64,000 nt of DNA from Taudactylus pleione (GCA_031769625.1 JAUIMM010000200.1:49746001-49810000), one strand, 5' to 3'. Positions 1-11,562 are shown, numbered from the stretch's first letter. The notes: generated by a model from the sequence alone, not told the origin. Numbers and translations: made by a program.

Positions 1-5
1 TCCGA

Positions 6-180
6 GGACTGGGGTGCAAGTGGCCTGTGACCACATTGCTTAAATAAATAACAGAAAACCCAGCACTCACCACAATCCTCATTATTTATTTATTTATTTA
101 TACATCATTGTGGTGAGTGCTGGGTTTTCTGTTTTTATTTATTTAAGCAATGTGGTCACAGGCCACTTGCACCCCAGTCC
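6..180. repeat. Inverted repeat (hairpin), arms about 71-74 bp
   Basis: The left arm (6-76) is the reverse complement of the right arm (107-180) apart from a 3-base insertion in the right arm. The 30-bp spacer is AT-rich with a TTTA repeat. The right arm continues into a GTGCAGGTCTGCACC-like segment to about 240. No coding potential is seen. It looks like part of a tandem or foldback repeat cut by the window edge. Confidence 0.85.
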
Positions 181-519
181 TGGGAATGGCGAGTGCAGGT
201 CTGCACCCCAAATCTAGGAGTGGCGAGTGCAGTGGATTTCTGACTTTGTTTATGCGGTTAATTTTTTTTAACCTTTTGTGATCATAGCTTTCTCATGCAC
301 CCCATGTGCAAACTCGTTTATATTAACCTGTGTCAGCTGTCTTTTTCGTAGTGTGATAGAAGCTATGTCAGGTGACTGCCTTACCTTTAAAAGCCATTAG
401 CTGGCAGGTGAGCTTTAAACCAGGTAACATTTTTTCAGTCTAAACTATGTGGGACCTGCAGAAAGTGGGGTCCCGTGATGTGGGCTGCGGGCTTAAATGC
501 ATTGATCAATCCATGAACT

Positions 520-578
520 AAATCCTCATTATTTATTGATTTATTTATACATCATTGTGGTGAGTGCTGGGTTTTCTG

Positions 579-582
<4 letters not shown>
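520..582 (+). repeat. Direct copy of the 76-142 repeat segment
   Basis: The TCCTCATTATTTATT core and the following GTGGTGAGTGCTGGG segment recur here in direct orientation about 445 bp after the first copy. The intervening bases hold nothing else recognisable, so the region may be a long-period tandem repeat interrupted by the Tc1-like insertion. Confidence 0.7.

Positions 583-585
<3 letters not shown>

Positions 586-623
<38 letters not shown>
586..623. repeat. (TA)n microsatellite, left flank of Tc1-like element
   Basis: A pure TA run directly left of the Tc1-like inverted repeat. A matching TA run lies on the other side of the element, so the transposon probably inserted into one TA tract. 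Tc1/mariner elements target TA. Confidence 0.9.
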
Positions 624-625
<2 letters not shown>

Positions 626-2257
626 CACACACAGTCAGGTCCATAAATATTGGGACATTGACAGAATTTTCATATTTTGGCCTCTATTCACCACCACAAT
701 GGCATTGAAATGAAACAAACAAGATGTGCTTTAACTGCAGACTTTCAGATTTAATTTGAGGGTAATTACATCCAAATCAGGTGAACGGTGTAGGAATTAC
801 AACAGTTTCAATATATGCCTCCCACTTTTTAAGGGGCCAAAAGTAATGGGACTATCAACTCAAAAGCAATTTCATGGACAGGTGTGGGCTATTCCCTCGT
901 TATTTCATTATCAATAAAGAAGGTAAAAGGTCTGGAGTTGATTCTAGGTGTGACATTTGCATTTGGAATCAGTTGCTGTCAACTCTCAATATGAGATCCA
1001 AAGAGCTGTCACTATCAGTGAAGAAAGCCATCATTAGGCTGAAAAATCAAAACAAACCCATCAGAGAGATAGCAAAAACATTAGGTGTGGCCAAATCAAC
1101 TGTTTGGAACATTCTTAAAAAGAAAGAATGCACCGGAGAGCTCAGCAACACCAAAAGACCCGGAAGACCACGGAAAGCAACTGTGGTGGATGACAAAAGA
1201 ATTATTTCCCTGGTGAAGAAAAACCCCTTCACAACAGTTGGCCAAATCCAGGAGGTAGATGTATATGTGTCAAAGTTAACAATCAAGAGAAGACTTCACA
1301 AGAGTGAATATAGAGGGTTCACCACAAGATGCAAACCATTGGTGAGCCACAAAAACAGGAAGACCAGATTAGAGTTTGCCAAACAACATCTAAAAAAAAC
1401 ATTACAGTTCTGGAATAAACATCCTATTGACAGATGAGACAAAGATCAACTTGTACCAGAGTGATAGGAAGAGAAGAGAAGGAACTGCTCAAGATCCAAA
1501 ACATACCACCTCATCAGTGAAGCATGGTGGTGGTAGTGTCATGGCGTGGGCATGTATGGCTGCCAATTGAACTTGTTCCCTTGTATTTATTGATGATGTG
1601 ACTGCTGACAAAAGCAGCAGAATGAATTCTGAAGTGTTTCGGGCAATATTATATGCTCATATTCAGTCAAATGCTTCAGAACTCATTGGACAGCGCTTCA
1701 CAGTGCAGATGGACAATGACCCGAAGCATACTGCAAAAGCAACCAAAGAGTTTTTTAAGGCTAAAAAGTGGAATGTTGTGCAATGGCCAAGTCAATCCCC
1801 TGACCTGAATCCGATTGAGCATGCATTTCACTTGATGAAGACAAAACTGAAGGGAAAATGCCCCAAGAACAAGCAGGAACTGAAGATATTTGCAGTAGAG
1901 GCCTGGCAGAGCATCACCAGGGATGAAACCCAGTGTCTGGTGATGTATATGCGTTCCAGACTTCAGGCTGTAATTACCTGCAAAGGATTTGCAACAAAGT
2001 ATTAAAAAGTGAAAGTTAGATTTAGGATTGTTTAGTTTGTCCCATTACTTTTGGCTCCTTAAAAAGTGGGAGGCACATATAGAAACCGTTGTAATTCCTA
2101 CACCGTTCACCTGATTTGGATGTAATTACCCTCAAATTAAATCTGAAAGTCTGCAGTTAAAGCACATCTTGTTTGTTTCATTTCAAAGCCATTGTGGTGG
2201 TGACTAGAGGACAAAATATGAAAATTCTGTCAATGTCCCAATATTTATGGACCTGAC

Positions 2258-2265
<8 letters not shown>
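626..2265 (+). mobile_element. Tc1-like DNA transposon, full length
   Basis: Long terminal inverted repeats of about 220 bp are visible: the left one begins CAGTCAGGTCCATAAATATT at 632 and its reverse complement ends at 2259, with a few CA bases outside. Both sides abut TA-rich sequence, as expected for TA target duplication. The 1.63-kb length suits the Tc1 superfamily. Between the repeats is one transposase gene with a broken frame. The two repeats remain very similar, so the copy is not ancient. Confidence 0.93.
991..2005 (+). pseudogene. Tc1-like transposase, frame-disrupted
   Basis: Cut-and-paste transposase that binds the element ends and moves them to TA sites. The methionine at 991 (MRSKELS) fits the usual Tc1 start better than the upstream in-frame ATG at 874. 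The N-terminal half has the paired helix-turn-helix DNA-binding region and a GRPRK-like AT-hook or linker, and is open to 1437. The C-terminal half reopens at 1598 and carries the second catalytic aspartate in MDNDPKHT and the glutamate in LNPIEH, giving DD34E spacing. The first catalytic aspartate, in a TDE context near 1436, falls after a frame shift, and an in-frame stop lies near 1567. The copy therefore cannot encode a full transposase, although its ends could still be mobilised in trans. Confidence 0.9.
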
Positions 2266-2308
<43 letters not shown>

Positions 2309-2326
2309 TTTCTATCTATCTATCTC
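2264..2326. repeat. (TA)n, poly-T and (TATC)n microsatellite
   Basis: The TA run continues from the right end of the Tc1-like element into poly-T and TATC repeats. From 2327 to 2610 nothing recognisable follows. Confidence 0.85.
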
Positions 2327-2610
2327 TCAAGAAAACAAACCACAAAATAGTTAATAAAACTTAAGGGGGTTTATTTAGTGGAGCGGTACAAAGATCAAGC
2401 AAGTGCTGTGACCTATAGCTGGTCTTAGTCTGACTACACAAGACTGCTAAAAGCCGTTGAGTCATTATGAGTTACAGCACATCATAGCTCTGTGCATTAT
2501 ACATTATTACATAAGATAAGAGTACTGATAAATCACACGTGCAGTTGACTGGTACCCTTTACAGTTGTTCTGTCTATTGAGTAGTTGCAGATATTGGTTA
2601 ATTTTATTGA

Positions 2611-2899
2611 GGGGGGGAAATTCAATGTTTTTTTGGCAGAGATAATTAATGGGCGCCTGATTGAGCAATTCAAATTGTTTTGGGCGCCAATTAATTACCG
2701 CACTTATAGCACCTAGAATCCTGTTTTGGGCGCCCAAACCATGGACTTTTTGCACAATTCTGCTTGCACCTTCAGGAGACTGAGCAGAAATATTGGCACC
2801 TGAAGCTCTCGCACACGAGCGTAGCAACAATTGGATTGCCCTGTCGGCTGCCCTTCAGTTAAGGCGCGTAAAAAAAATTTAAACAATTGAATTCCCCCT
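2611..2899. repeat. MITE of the GATTCAATT/AATTGAATC family
   Basis: It starts GGGGGGGAAATTCAAT and ends with CAATTGAATTCCCCC, an imperfect terminal inverted repeat. An internal hairpin pairs AATTAATGGGCGCC with GGCGCCAATTAATT. Many relatives with the same ends occur in this window. No ORF is present. Confidence 0.75.
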
Positions 2900-3207
2900 T
2901 ATGGATCAAATATTTTTTAATAATGAGGGAAATGTTATATTTTATTATATGTTATTACATATGTAAAAACACTAACACAAGGTCACACAGGGCCTGATTC
3001 TGAGTCGCAGGCAGAAGTGAACACATCTATTGGTGGACGTCCATCTGAGAATTTATGCAAATGCCACAAACTCCCACCCTTGTGTACATCCATACGACTG
3101 ATAGCGCAAGGACTGAGACGCTCACTTTCAGCGTCTGTACAAGCAATAATACTGAGTACTGCTGATCAACCTAAGAGTACATGGCAGTCCTCAATGCAAG
3201 AACTAAG

Positions 3208-3726
3208 GGCCTGATTCAGAGCCGAACGCTCTGAATCAGGGCCCTCCTCCATGAAAATGGAGCGGCCTCCTGGCCGCTCGCATAGCTGTGGGTGACCACC
3301 CACAGCATATGCAAGCATCCATGATGATGGGCGCGATGGTCTTGACCATCGCGACCATCGGGCTTGCGACGGAGACCCTGCGGTACGGTCTCGCTGCCAC
3401 AAGCCCTGGAGTGATTTTGGCTCTATCAGAGCCAAAATCACTCCCACTGACATGATGTCAGTGGGGCCGGCTTCAGACGGTAGGCGTTCCCATGGGAACG
3501 CCTCTGTCTGGCAGTCACGCCCCCGGAACGCCCACCCAAGTGGGCGTGCTGTCAATCAACATCGACAGCACGCCCCCTTTGGTGCGAGACCCGGAGCGAT
3601 GGAGAGCCCGTCGCTCGCCGGGTCTCGCGCATGACGGAGCTCCCTCCATCGTGCGCATGCGCAGTGGGGGAACATCGACCCGCTTGCGAGCGTCCTGCGC
3701 TCGCGAGCGGGTCTGAATGACCCCCT
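3208..3726. repeat. GC-rich chain of consecutive hairpins (MITE-like element)
   Basis: A hairpin pairing GGGCCTGATTCAGAGC with GCTCTGAATCAGGGCCC (3208-3243) opens the element. It is followed by successive inverted repeats: 3260-3279, 3285-3306, 3332-3353 (10-bp arms), 3372-3392, 3408-3444 (16-bp arms), 3443-3465, 3483-3502 (GGCGTTCCCATGGGAACGCC), 3542-3576, 3584-3628 and 3677-3713. The right edge TCTGAATGACCCCC imperfectly mirrors the left TGATTCAGA end. Base composition is far more GC- and CpG-rich than the flanks. Short ORFs inside are by-products of this composition. A left-end fragment of the same terminal type lies at 2991-3010. The family is not recognised. Confidence 0.8.
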
Positions 3727-4940
3727 AAGTCAGAGTTTCCTGTTCGGGAGCTAGAGTACAAGGCAGCAATGTGCTCAACCAGCTCTAATTACATTACGTT
3801 ATTTACTTACTTATTCTACCTCGATGTCTTCATTTCCCAATAAAAGTAATTGTTTTTGTGCAAATAGTCCTTCACAGGTCACTGCCGTACATGACTTGCC
3901 ATTATTGTATGCTGTGACACGCTGCCTTATTATGACATTTCTGAGATTGACCTTTTCTTTTTTTATTGCAGTTTGCAATTATCTTGCTACATTTTAACCA
4001 AATATCATTTAACCCAGATAATTAGTTTCTTTTCTGCCGACTACATCAACAAAACATTAGATATATACAATTCTTAATTGCATGCCTATTGAGAATTGTG
4101 AATATTTATCTTGGTCTATATCCCATATTAACCACACTACACTGAGAAGTGTTCGGTCTACACATCAATATTTTCAAGTAATATATTTATCAGTATATGT
4201 ATATGACTGAGGTAGTGTTGACCCATGGACGGGGGCCCTCTGCTCCGACTTTGCCCAGAGGGTGTGGCTCTATGCAGTGGAGCATTTCTGTTGCTCACGG
4301 GGCCCTCTGCTGGCTGGCATCCGTGTACAGCCTTAGTCTTATGCAAGTTGGACTGGCCTGGGTACCTGATGCTAGTTGGGCGGTGTGGGAAAAATACAGA
4401 GCAGTGTGCCCATGAAAAAAGCCCTGGGGAGAACACTGGTTATGTAGTGTCATTAACTCATGCTGCAAAATATCTGAATTGTAGATAAACTTTACCAATG
4501 TCAGCGCACCCCTCCAATTACTGCTTGGAATTCATTAAACAACCACTAAGTCACGTCTCTCTGGCTTTGGAGAGGCCTGATGTTCATTAGAGATACACAA
4601 AAAAGTGTACAAAATATTGGAACGCTGAGAGAAAGGGATATCTCTAAGGATAATACCACTTGAAGTTATTACCAGGATGAAACGATTCATGTTCCTACAG
4701 GTACTGCTTTTCGTGGTGACTGGGCCTAGTCACCCCTGTAGCCTGCATCAAAAGGCAGAAACAGGATTCCATCCACATACATCCAAGACCTGAATTTGGT
4801 TCAGAAAAGTGGTTTTTAAAAACATTGCCTTTTTTGGTACTATTAACCCCTTCAGTGTTAAGGATGAGTGGGACTTGTCCTAAGCATATACATCAAAAAT
4901 GTTAAGGACAAACCACATACACTCAGCGCGGCATAATGTA
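3727..4940. other. No recognisable gene
   Basis: AT-rich single-copy-looking sequence. Short ORFs near 4160-4490 have no recognisable domain and overlap in several frames. Confidence 0.5.
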
Positions 4941-4944
4941 TAAA

Positions 4945-5605
4945 GGCAAGAAAACCTTAACTAAGCCTCTCCCACTCCTAAATTTTGCAGCAGTGCCCCT
5001 AATACAATGCCCACAGCAGCAGTGCCCATAATACAATGCCCACTGTAGTGGTGCCCCTTATTCAATGGCCCTTGTGCAGTGACCCAAGTAGTGGTGCCCC
5101 TTATGCAGTGCCTCCTATGCAATGCCCCCATTAGTGGTGCACCAGTATTAGTGCCCCCAGTATTAATGCCCACAGTAGTAATACCCCTAATAGAAAAGCC
5201 CCTGATAGTGCCCCCAATAGAAATGCCCCCCAGTACTAGTGCCCCTAATAGAAATGCTACCTAGTAGTAGTGCCCATAATACTAATCCCCCCAGTAGTGA
5301 AACCGCTTACAAAAAAACCCTACACCCTTACCTTAAAACCTGTTTCCGCGTCTGCTGCCTCCGGTCCGCCCGGCTGCTCTTCTGTCTGAATTATGGTAGA
5401 GACGTCATGACGTCTCTCCCATAGTGCACTGCACACACTGCAGAGCCGGGCAGGTAGGGAGCCGGGCGCCCGCTGGTAACAAAATCTCAGCGGGCGCCCG
5501 GCAAATGGAGCCTGTTGGCTGGCTGTGGGGAACAGCTCCCCCCCGGTCGGCGGGCCACCCTACAGAGCTCTGCGGGCCACGAGTTGAAGACCCCCGGGTT
5601 AGGGT
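4945..5605. mobile_element. Decayed hAT-like nonautonomous element with degenerate minisatellite
   Basis: The left part (about 4985-5300) is a degenerate short-period array of GTGCCCCTAATA/CAATGCCCAC type. The right part (about 5340-5540) has the GACGTCATGACGTC hairpin and the paired GCGCCCGCTGG...CAGCGGGCGCCCGG segment that also occur in the elements at 44328-45183 and 51402-51842. The right edge, GCGGGCCACGAGTTGAAGAC, resembles the end of hAT MITEs of CAGGGGTCTTCAACTC type. Boundaries are approximate. Confidence 0.55.
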
Positions 5606-6474
5606 AGGGGAGAGTGTCCAGGATGAAAGACTTAAAACAATCAGAAGTGCAGCAAGTAAGTGTTATTTCCTTGCAATGTCCAAGCAGTTTGTTTAGCAAG
5701 TAGTGTCCAGGATATGGAGAAAGCAGTTGTTTGAATTGAAGCCAAAGAGCAGGGTTTTTTTTTAGTTTAACAGCAGTAGAGCTTTCAGGCTGACTGTTTT
5801 AACACTTAAGGCACGTATCCACTACACGAGAAAAATGAGCAATTGAACGATTACATCGTTCATTAATTGTGCAGTAAATATGCCGGCAAAGACCAGCGAT
5901 TGGAGTTTTCACTGGTAAACGCAGTTGGTACATGATTTAGATGGACATATGTAACTTATGTCTGTGCAAGAATATATGTAATGCTATATGACATTAGCTC
6001 AGAAATAGTACGTCTGATAAATATGGAGCAGTTTGAACCTACAGTTTGCAATGAGAGGTGGGAAATGAAACTACAGTTAGATGCTTTATTGCAACTTGAG
6101 CATGAAGCTCCTGACGCCAGTTCTTGAACAGACATAACTTCCTTATGTAGTTTTACATTCAGTAGTGAATGTTGAAATTAAATAGAGACTATTTTCACAT
6201 TCTTCAACACTCAGCTGCGAAGCAGTAAGCCACACAAGACCTCTGAGTGGTTGTGCCTCCTAGACGTTTGCACTTACACTTGACTGGCGCAGCTCTAGCA
6301 GACCAGAAATTTTACAAACTGATTTGTTGGAAAAGTAACATCCTATGACAGTGCCATGTTGAGTCACGGCATTCTTCAGTACAACTCATGCTACTTATAA
6401 AGTTTGACTATTCAGTTTGCAAGGCTGTATGCTTGATGTTATGCACCCATTAGCAAGGGTTGGCAGGAATTAAC
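5606..6474. other. No recognisable gene
   Basis: Nothing coding is seen. A possible short MITE fragment with an internal ATCGTTCA/TGAACGAT hairpin lies near 5810-5900. Confidence 0.45.
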
Positions 6475-6903
6475 TGAATGTGGTTGGATAGTGCTGGGAA
6501 TGAGTGCCCGGAGCCATTCAATTGGTCACTCTGTAAACCCCTGACTAGAGATTTTCTGCTCGCACCACAGAATACCTACCTCTAGTCTGGTTTACAGCGT
6601 GGCCAATTGAATAGCTCCGGGCACTCATTCCCGGCTCTATCCAAGCAGAAATCTGACTACACTAGTGCCTTGAAGCTAGTTGCGCGCTTAGCACCAACAG
6701 CATCGCACCTGGCACTTAAATCGGAGATTGCAGTTTACCGTGACTAAAACCCCTGGGATTAGGCACTTTAAACTGCATATCACGATTTAAGTGCTGGGTG
6801 AGATGTGGACAATTGAATAGCTCGGGGCACTCGTTCTTGAATAGCTCCAGTCCGGGCACTCGTTCCTGGCACTATTTAATATCGCATTGAATTGAATTCC
6901 CCC
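6475..6903. repeat. Palindromic MITE, GATTCAATT family
   Basis: Long inverted arms (6484-6550 against 6579-6643) carry the family phrase CCGGAGC(T/C)ATTCAATTGG. The right edge ends ATTGAATTCCCCC. Further degenerate copies of the TGAATAGCTC...GGGCACTCGTTC phrase follow at 6805-6870, suggesting internal duplication. Confidence 0.75.
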
Positions 6904-8570
6904 ATTGTGGTTGAAATGGCCAAACAGATCAATTTAAATAGGTGTCCACTTACTTTTGCCCATTTAATGTTTATATCTGGAGTTTCAGAGTAAGTAGGTC
7001 TTAATCCCTTTGAGAGGATACATGTAAACATATGAGGGAGGTCCTGCAAGTGCATTCAAGTACGCAAAGTTACTGTTTTTGTCTAGTGATAGGCTACTCA
7101 ATTTTGTGAAGCTTAACTATTGGGTGCCCCAATTCACAGGATTTACTATACTGATGAAATATACGGTGTGATTAGGGATGGTTGCAAACTTTAATGCATT
7201 TAAGGGAGTTAACACACTTATTTTTCTTTTTTTTTATGGTGTGGTGTCAACATTGATTAAAACACAAATTGTTTTACCGAATGTACTACACTAGGTTTTA
7301 TGTAACTGAGCATACTTGATGCTCTATTCAAAAAGTCTATATATAATTAGTTTTGCAGATTTTATTCCAAATCAAAAACACACACATCCAAGTTGTTCTG
7401 CTTATATAATCTCCTACTCTTTCAGAAGTAGTTACATTTGGGTTTACAGTAACAAGGGCTTTGTGCTGGCTTCTTTCATCTTTTGTACATTTCTAGCGTA
7501 ACAAAGTGCCCTGAAAGAACTGCGGATGGGTCGTACATTAAAAATGAACACCTGCAAAGTACTTACACATTTGCACAATGGATATGCCACATTTGAACTC
7601 CCCTGCATCTCATAACATGCTAGACTGTTTCCATGGGAATTCCAGATAACAATAAAGAATTATCAACATCAAATCTTCAACAATCACTTGCACAAGGCCC
7701 TGTGCGTTCAACGGCTTTCAAAGTCCATAAGTCAGCATGCACTGCATAACAGACAACCTTCAGCATGTGTACCTTTGTGTTAGGTCTAGCTAGATACAGA
7801 AGACTAGAAAGACATTGCTACCAGAGAGCCATTACAGCTACAAGAAAAAACAAAATTAATGTGTTACTTTATGGAGTGTAAAAACACTTATTTTGCATAC
7901 ACGCAGAAAAACGCATCTGTTTGTATGTGGTGAACACTAAAATGAAATGCCACCGTAAGGGTTTTGCGGTTGGCAAAGTGTAATACTGCACTGCAGCGAA
8001 GAAAAAGGCCTGCTGACTAAGCTGTGACCACTGTCAAACTACAAAGGATCGCCTGGCGTTATGTCAGTGCCCTCCTCAGACTCAAATAGTCCTTTATTTT
8101 GATTTTCACTACCTTAATTTAGAAACTGGCATCATAAAAAAGTCACACACATTCATTATACTAAGAGAGCGACCTCTGTTGGAAGACCGTTGTTCAGCCA
8201 GATCCGCCTTTCCCAAATTAGCATTATAGAAATCTAAAATATTGATTTAGATTTTTTTCCCCGCCGTTCATTTTATATTTCTCCAAGAACTGCACGCTTC
8301 ATTTTGTCATTAGCTTCCATGTAGCAAAATATCAGTTGCTTCAATACTGAAATGGCTCTAGGTGCTCTATAGATTTGTGATGCCTAATTTCAATGTTATT
8401 GGCAAGGGTCCGTAGGACGCAATTTTATACTTTTTTTTTTTTTTAAATAACGGTGCAATATGCGGTAAGTCAAAGGAGGATTATGTATTGTAGACTGCAG
8501 CTGTCCTTTTTCTATCACAATTCAGAGTAGTACTGTAATGACAACATATGGATTAGTTACTAGGTGTTTC
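6904..8570. other. No recognisable gene; possible Tc1-like end fragment at the start
   Basis: The first 65 bases contain AGGTGTCCACTTACTTTTGCC, similar to the sub-terminal phrase of many Tc1-like elements, but no partner end is seen. The rest is AT-rich with no supported feature. Confidence 0.4.
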
Positions 8571-8574
8571 AGGA

Positions 8575-8835
8575 CAATTGGATGCAGTCAGTATCCCAGC
8601 GCATACAAGGCTGACTGACAGAATCCCGGCTCCAGAGTGTAGACTGCTGTGATCCCAACGGTAAGTAGAAGGGTTGGGTCCTAGGGGGGAGGGTTATAGG
8701 CTTACGGCAGGGTACAGTTATGGTTAGGCTGCGGGAGGGGTGGATTAGGGTTAGCTTCCCTGCGTGCATCGGTTTCCGCTGCCGGGACCCTGACTGCCGG
8801 CATTATCAGTACCAGGATCACGTACCCATCCCTTA
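8575..8835. repeat. MITE with GGGTTAGG-rich centre
   Basis: Flanks carry imperfectly complementary phrases (GACTGACAGAATCCCGGC against GCCGGGACCCTGACTGCC) around a centre containing AGGGTTATAGG and TTAGGGTTAG. Similar centres occur in the foldbacks near 33.5 and 56 kb. The TTAGGG-like words are part of the MITE centre, not a telomere array. Confidence 0.5.
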
Positions 8836-8927
8836 TTAAATATGCCAGTTACTGTAAGATCAGGGAGAGGTGTTACACATGTAAAAATGCATGTGAGAAC
8901 CATTTATTGAAGGCATGCATATAAAGC

Positions 8928-9075
8928 TGGGTACACAGACGACTTGCAAACTCCCGGACAAACGATATATAGTGCATACACACTGTGCAATCTTACCAAC
9001 GACCAAACTATGCGTCAGTAAGGATTTCCAAATTGTTAGATCATTAACTATATATTGTTTGCTCTGCAAAATACC
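8928..9075. repeat. Partial MITE of the GCTGGGTACACAC family
   Basis: It begins AAAGCTGGGTACACAGACGA like other members of this family, with no matching right end before the adjacent hAT-like element. Confidence 0.4.
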
Positions 9076-9132
9076 CAACAACCATCATAAAGATTTCTGC
9101 AAAATTCAAATAATGGGCTGTAGTATCTAGAG

Positions 9133-9707
9133 CAGTGGTCTCCAACCTTAATTGCGGTGGAAACTATTTGAGAAAAATGAAATGTCTTGAAGAGCCACAT
9201 TTTATTTTTGAAAGCTAAAATCTGGCTAATAACCTGAATGGACAGGTCCCACATCCCCTTTGAAGTGCCCAATCTCTACTTTGATGCTCGTGGAAAGTGG
9301 TCAGCGAAAAGCAAGGTGCTGCTAGATGGTTTGTACAGGCAGAACACAGTGGATGGCCAGGTCCCACACCCCCTTTCAAAGTGCCCTACTTGTACCTCTG
9401 ATGATACCTGTTGAAAGCTGTCAGCGGGTAGCAGGGTGCTGCTGGATAGATTATGCAGGTAGGACAGCAAATGGCCTGGTCCCACACTCCCACCAATCAA
9501 GTGCCCAGTCAGCGGAGAGCATGCTTGCAGTGTCTGTCATGCACTGCCGCATATGACATGCACGACCTATGCGTGGCATGCTCGCCATCAGTGTAGTGCC
9601 GTAAGGCTAGCTACCCTGCCGTGCTACTGCCGTCGCCGTAAGGTGAGCTACCCAGATTGTGGCCGCAAGCCACCGGTAGCTCGCGAGAGAAGGGTTGGCG
9701 ACCGCAG
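9133..9707. mobile_element. hAT-like nonautonomous transposon with 8-bp TSD
   Basis: The ends CAGTGGTCTCCAACC and GGTTGGCGACCGCAG form an imperfect terminal inverted repeat. The flanking octamer ATCTAGAG at 9125-9132 is repeated exactly at 9708-9715, the 8-bp target duplication expected of hAT. The interior has GGTCCCACA(C/T)CCCC phrases repeated three times near 9246, 9360 and 9478. No transposase is encoded. Confidence 0.88.
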
Positions 9708-9732
9708 ATCTAGAGATTATATGGTGCCATGT

Positions 9733-11169
9733 TAAAATAAAATAAATATATGACATGGGCGCCCGCCCCCCCCCCCAAAAAAAGCATTACCAGCAGCGGA
9801 CTTTTCAGAGCCAGGCCTGTTGAATAATATGGGGGACAATAGACGTGGGGGGTCCCCTATATTTTGCACAACCAGCACTGGGCTCAGTGATCTGGTCCTG
9901 GAAATACAGGGGACAAAATGAGTAGGAGTCCCCTATATTGTCCATAACCAGCACTGGGCTCATTCTAGAAGGGGTGCAATGCCATAGCCAGGGTAACCCT
10001 TTCACCAGGTCCCGCGGCCAAAGCATTACACCTGACTGCTAGTCATCCCAGGCCGGGGATCGCTGCGGAAGTGGGGACCGTTCCAATAAAGGGGGTCCCC
10101 CCTCTCCAGCACACCCCAGGCATGGACTGATAATCCTGGGGCTATCCCCAGCACCCCTGGCCAGTGGGTGCCGGGTTGATTCTGTAAAGTGCAGTGTAAA
10201 AGATAGATGTAATAATATTGTCTTTTGCTGGCGAACTACAGCCACAGCAAGCCTCCCCCACATCTTGGTACTTGGGGAACCACAAGTACCAGCATGCGGG
10301 GCATTAAGGTCCCGCTGGTACCTGTAAAAGAAATATTAAAATAAACACAACACACACCTTGAAAATATAACTATTACACTCCTACACTCACCTACAATCC
10401 CTGGACATGTCTTCTTCTCCATGTAGGCATCCACATCTGACCGTTCATTGGCTGAGAGAAGCAAGCCTCCGTCTCTCTCAGCCAATGAGTGGTTCTCACC
10501 ACTGACTTCAATGGTGAGAACCGTTCATTGGCTGAGAGACATGGAGGCTCACATCTCTCAGTCAATGAACACTCAAGTCCAGGCATCTCTAAAAGAAATG
10601 CTGCAGCCAAGCTGTAATTCTGAAAGTACCGTCCACTTATGTTCGTGGGTCGGGACTTCTCGTCTTTGTTTTAAGAAGACGTGGATGCTTATATGGAACA
10701 AAGATGGTGTGAGCTATGCTAGGAATAGGAGAGTATGGATTATTTTTCTTTATTACATTTTTTTACAGGTCCCGTGGATTCTACTGGAGAAGGGGACGTG
10801 AATGGCTACATGGGTTCTAGGCGAGTATACGTGAATAGGCTAGTGTATGCTTTAATAAAACTTTACTTCCACGGTGTGTGCGTGTCTTGTGGTTATTTTA
10901 CAGGTACCACCAGGCCCTTACCGCCCCGCATGCTGGTTCTCCAAGTACCAGCATGCGGGGAGGCTTGCTGGGACCTGTAGTTCACCAGCAAAAGACAATA
11001 TTACTACAACTATCCTTTATGTAGTGTACACGATCAAACCGGCTGGTTGTGCAAAATACAAAGGACCCCTACTCCTTTTGTTCCCTGTATTTACACAACC
11101 AGGACTGGTTCTGAAAAGTCCAGTGCTGGTTGTGCTTTCAGGGGGGTCTCCACATAAAATAAAATAAAT
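9733..11169. mobile_element. Large foldback element, about 1.4 kb
   Basis: Left arm segments recur as reverse complements on the right: the ACAACCAGCACTGG/CCAGTGCTGGTTGT phrases, the CAATATTGTCTTTTGCTGG/CCAGCAAAAGACAATATT phrases, and the GTACCAGCATGCGGGG segment. The central 10430-10560 part is itself an inverted repeat built on TTCATTGGCTGAGAGA. The outer edges are bounded by a direct repeat TAAAATAAAATAAAT (9733-9747 and 11155-11169), a possible target duplication. No ORF with recognisable domains is present. Confidence 0.7.
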
Positions 11170-11284
11170 TAACACTTTACAAGCTTTTTTACACAGATGT
11201 ATGCACGGATCTCACTGATCTTTGCCATTCATACATGCGCATGCTAAAATTGCCAGCATGAAGGTCTATGGGAGGTGAGTGTCC

Positions 11285-11562
11285 AGGAAATACTTGTCAA
11301 GTGACGGCTACATCGCCCAGGTCAGAACAACATATTTTGTAGTTCGGTAGTGCGTACACACCGCATGATCAGAGGGGAATCGTTAACGAGATTGACAGAT
11401 CTTCTTGAATGTACTAAAGATATGTGAATGCGTCCAACGACCCGCGGGAACGCTCATCGGCATCGTGATAGAGCGTACACACTGGACGATATGAACGATT
11501 TGACGTCCCGATGTGTCGGAATCGGACAAATCGTTCAAGATATCGTCTAGTGTGTACCCAGC
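11285..11562. repeat. MITE of the GCTGGGTACACAC family
   Basis: It ends AGTGTGTACCCAGCTTA. It contains short hairpins such as AACGATTTG...CAAATCGTT and the GCGTACACAC words typical of the family. The left edge is uncertain. Confidence 0.6.

Noticed and set aside
874..990. Upstream ATG at 874 as the Tc1 transposase start
   Set aside because: The added 39 residues do not resemble Tc1 N-termini; MRSKELS at 991 matches the family start.
3452..3761. Overlapping ORFs in the GC-rich block
   Set aside because: Open frames on both strands follow from CpG-rich palindromic sequence; no domain or start context.
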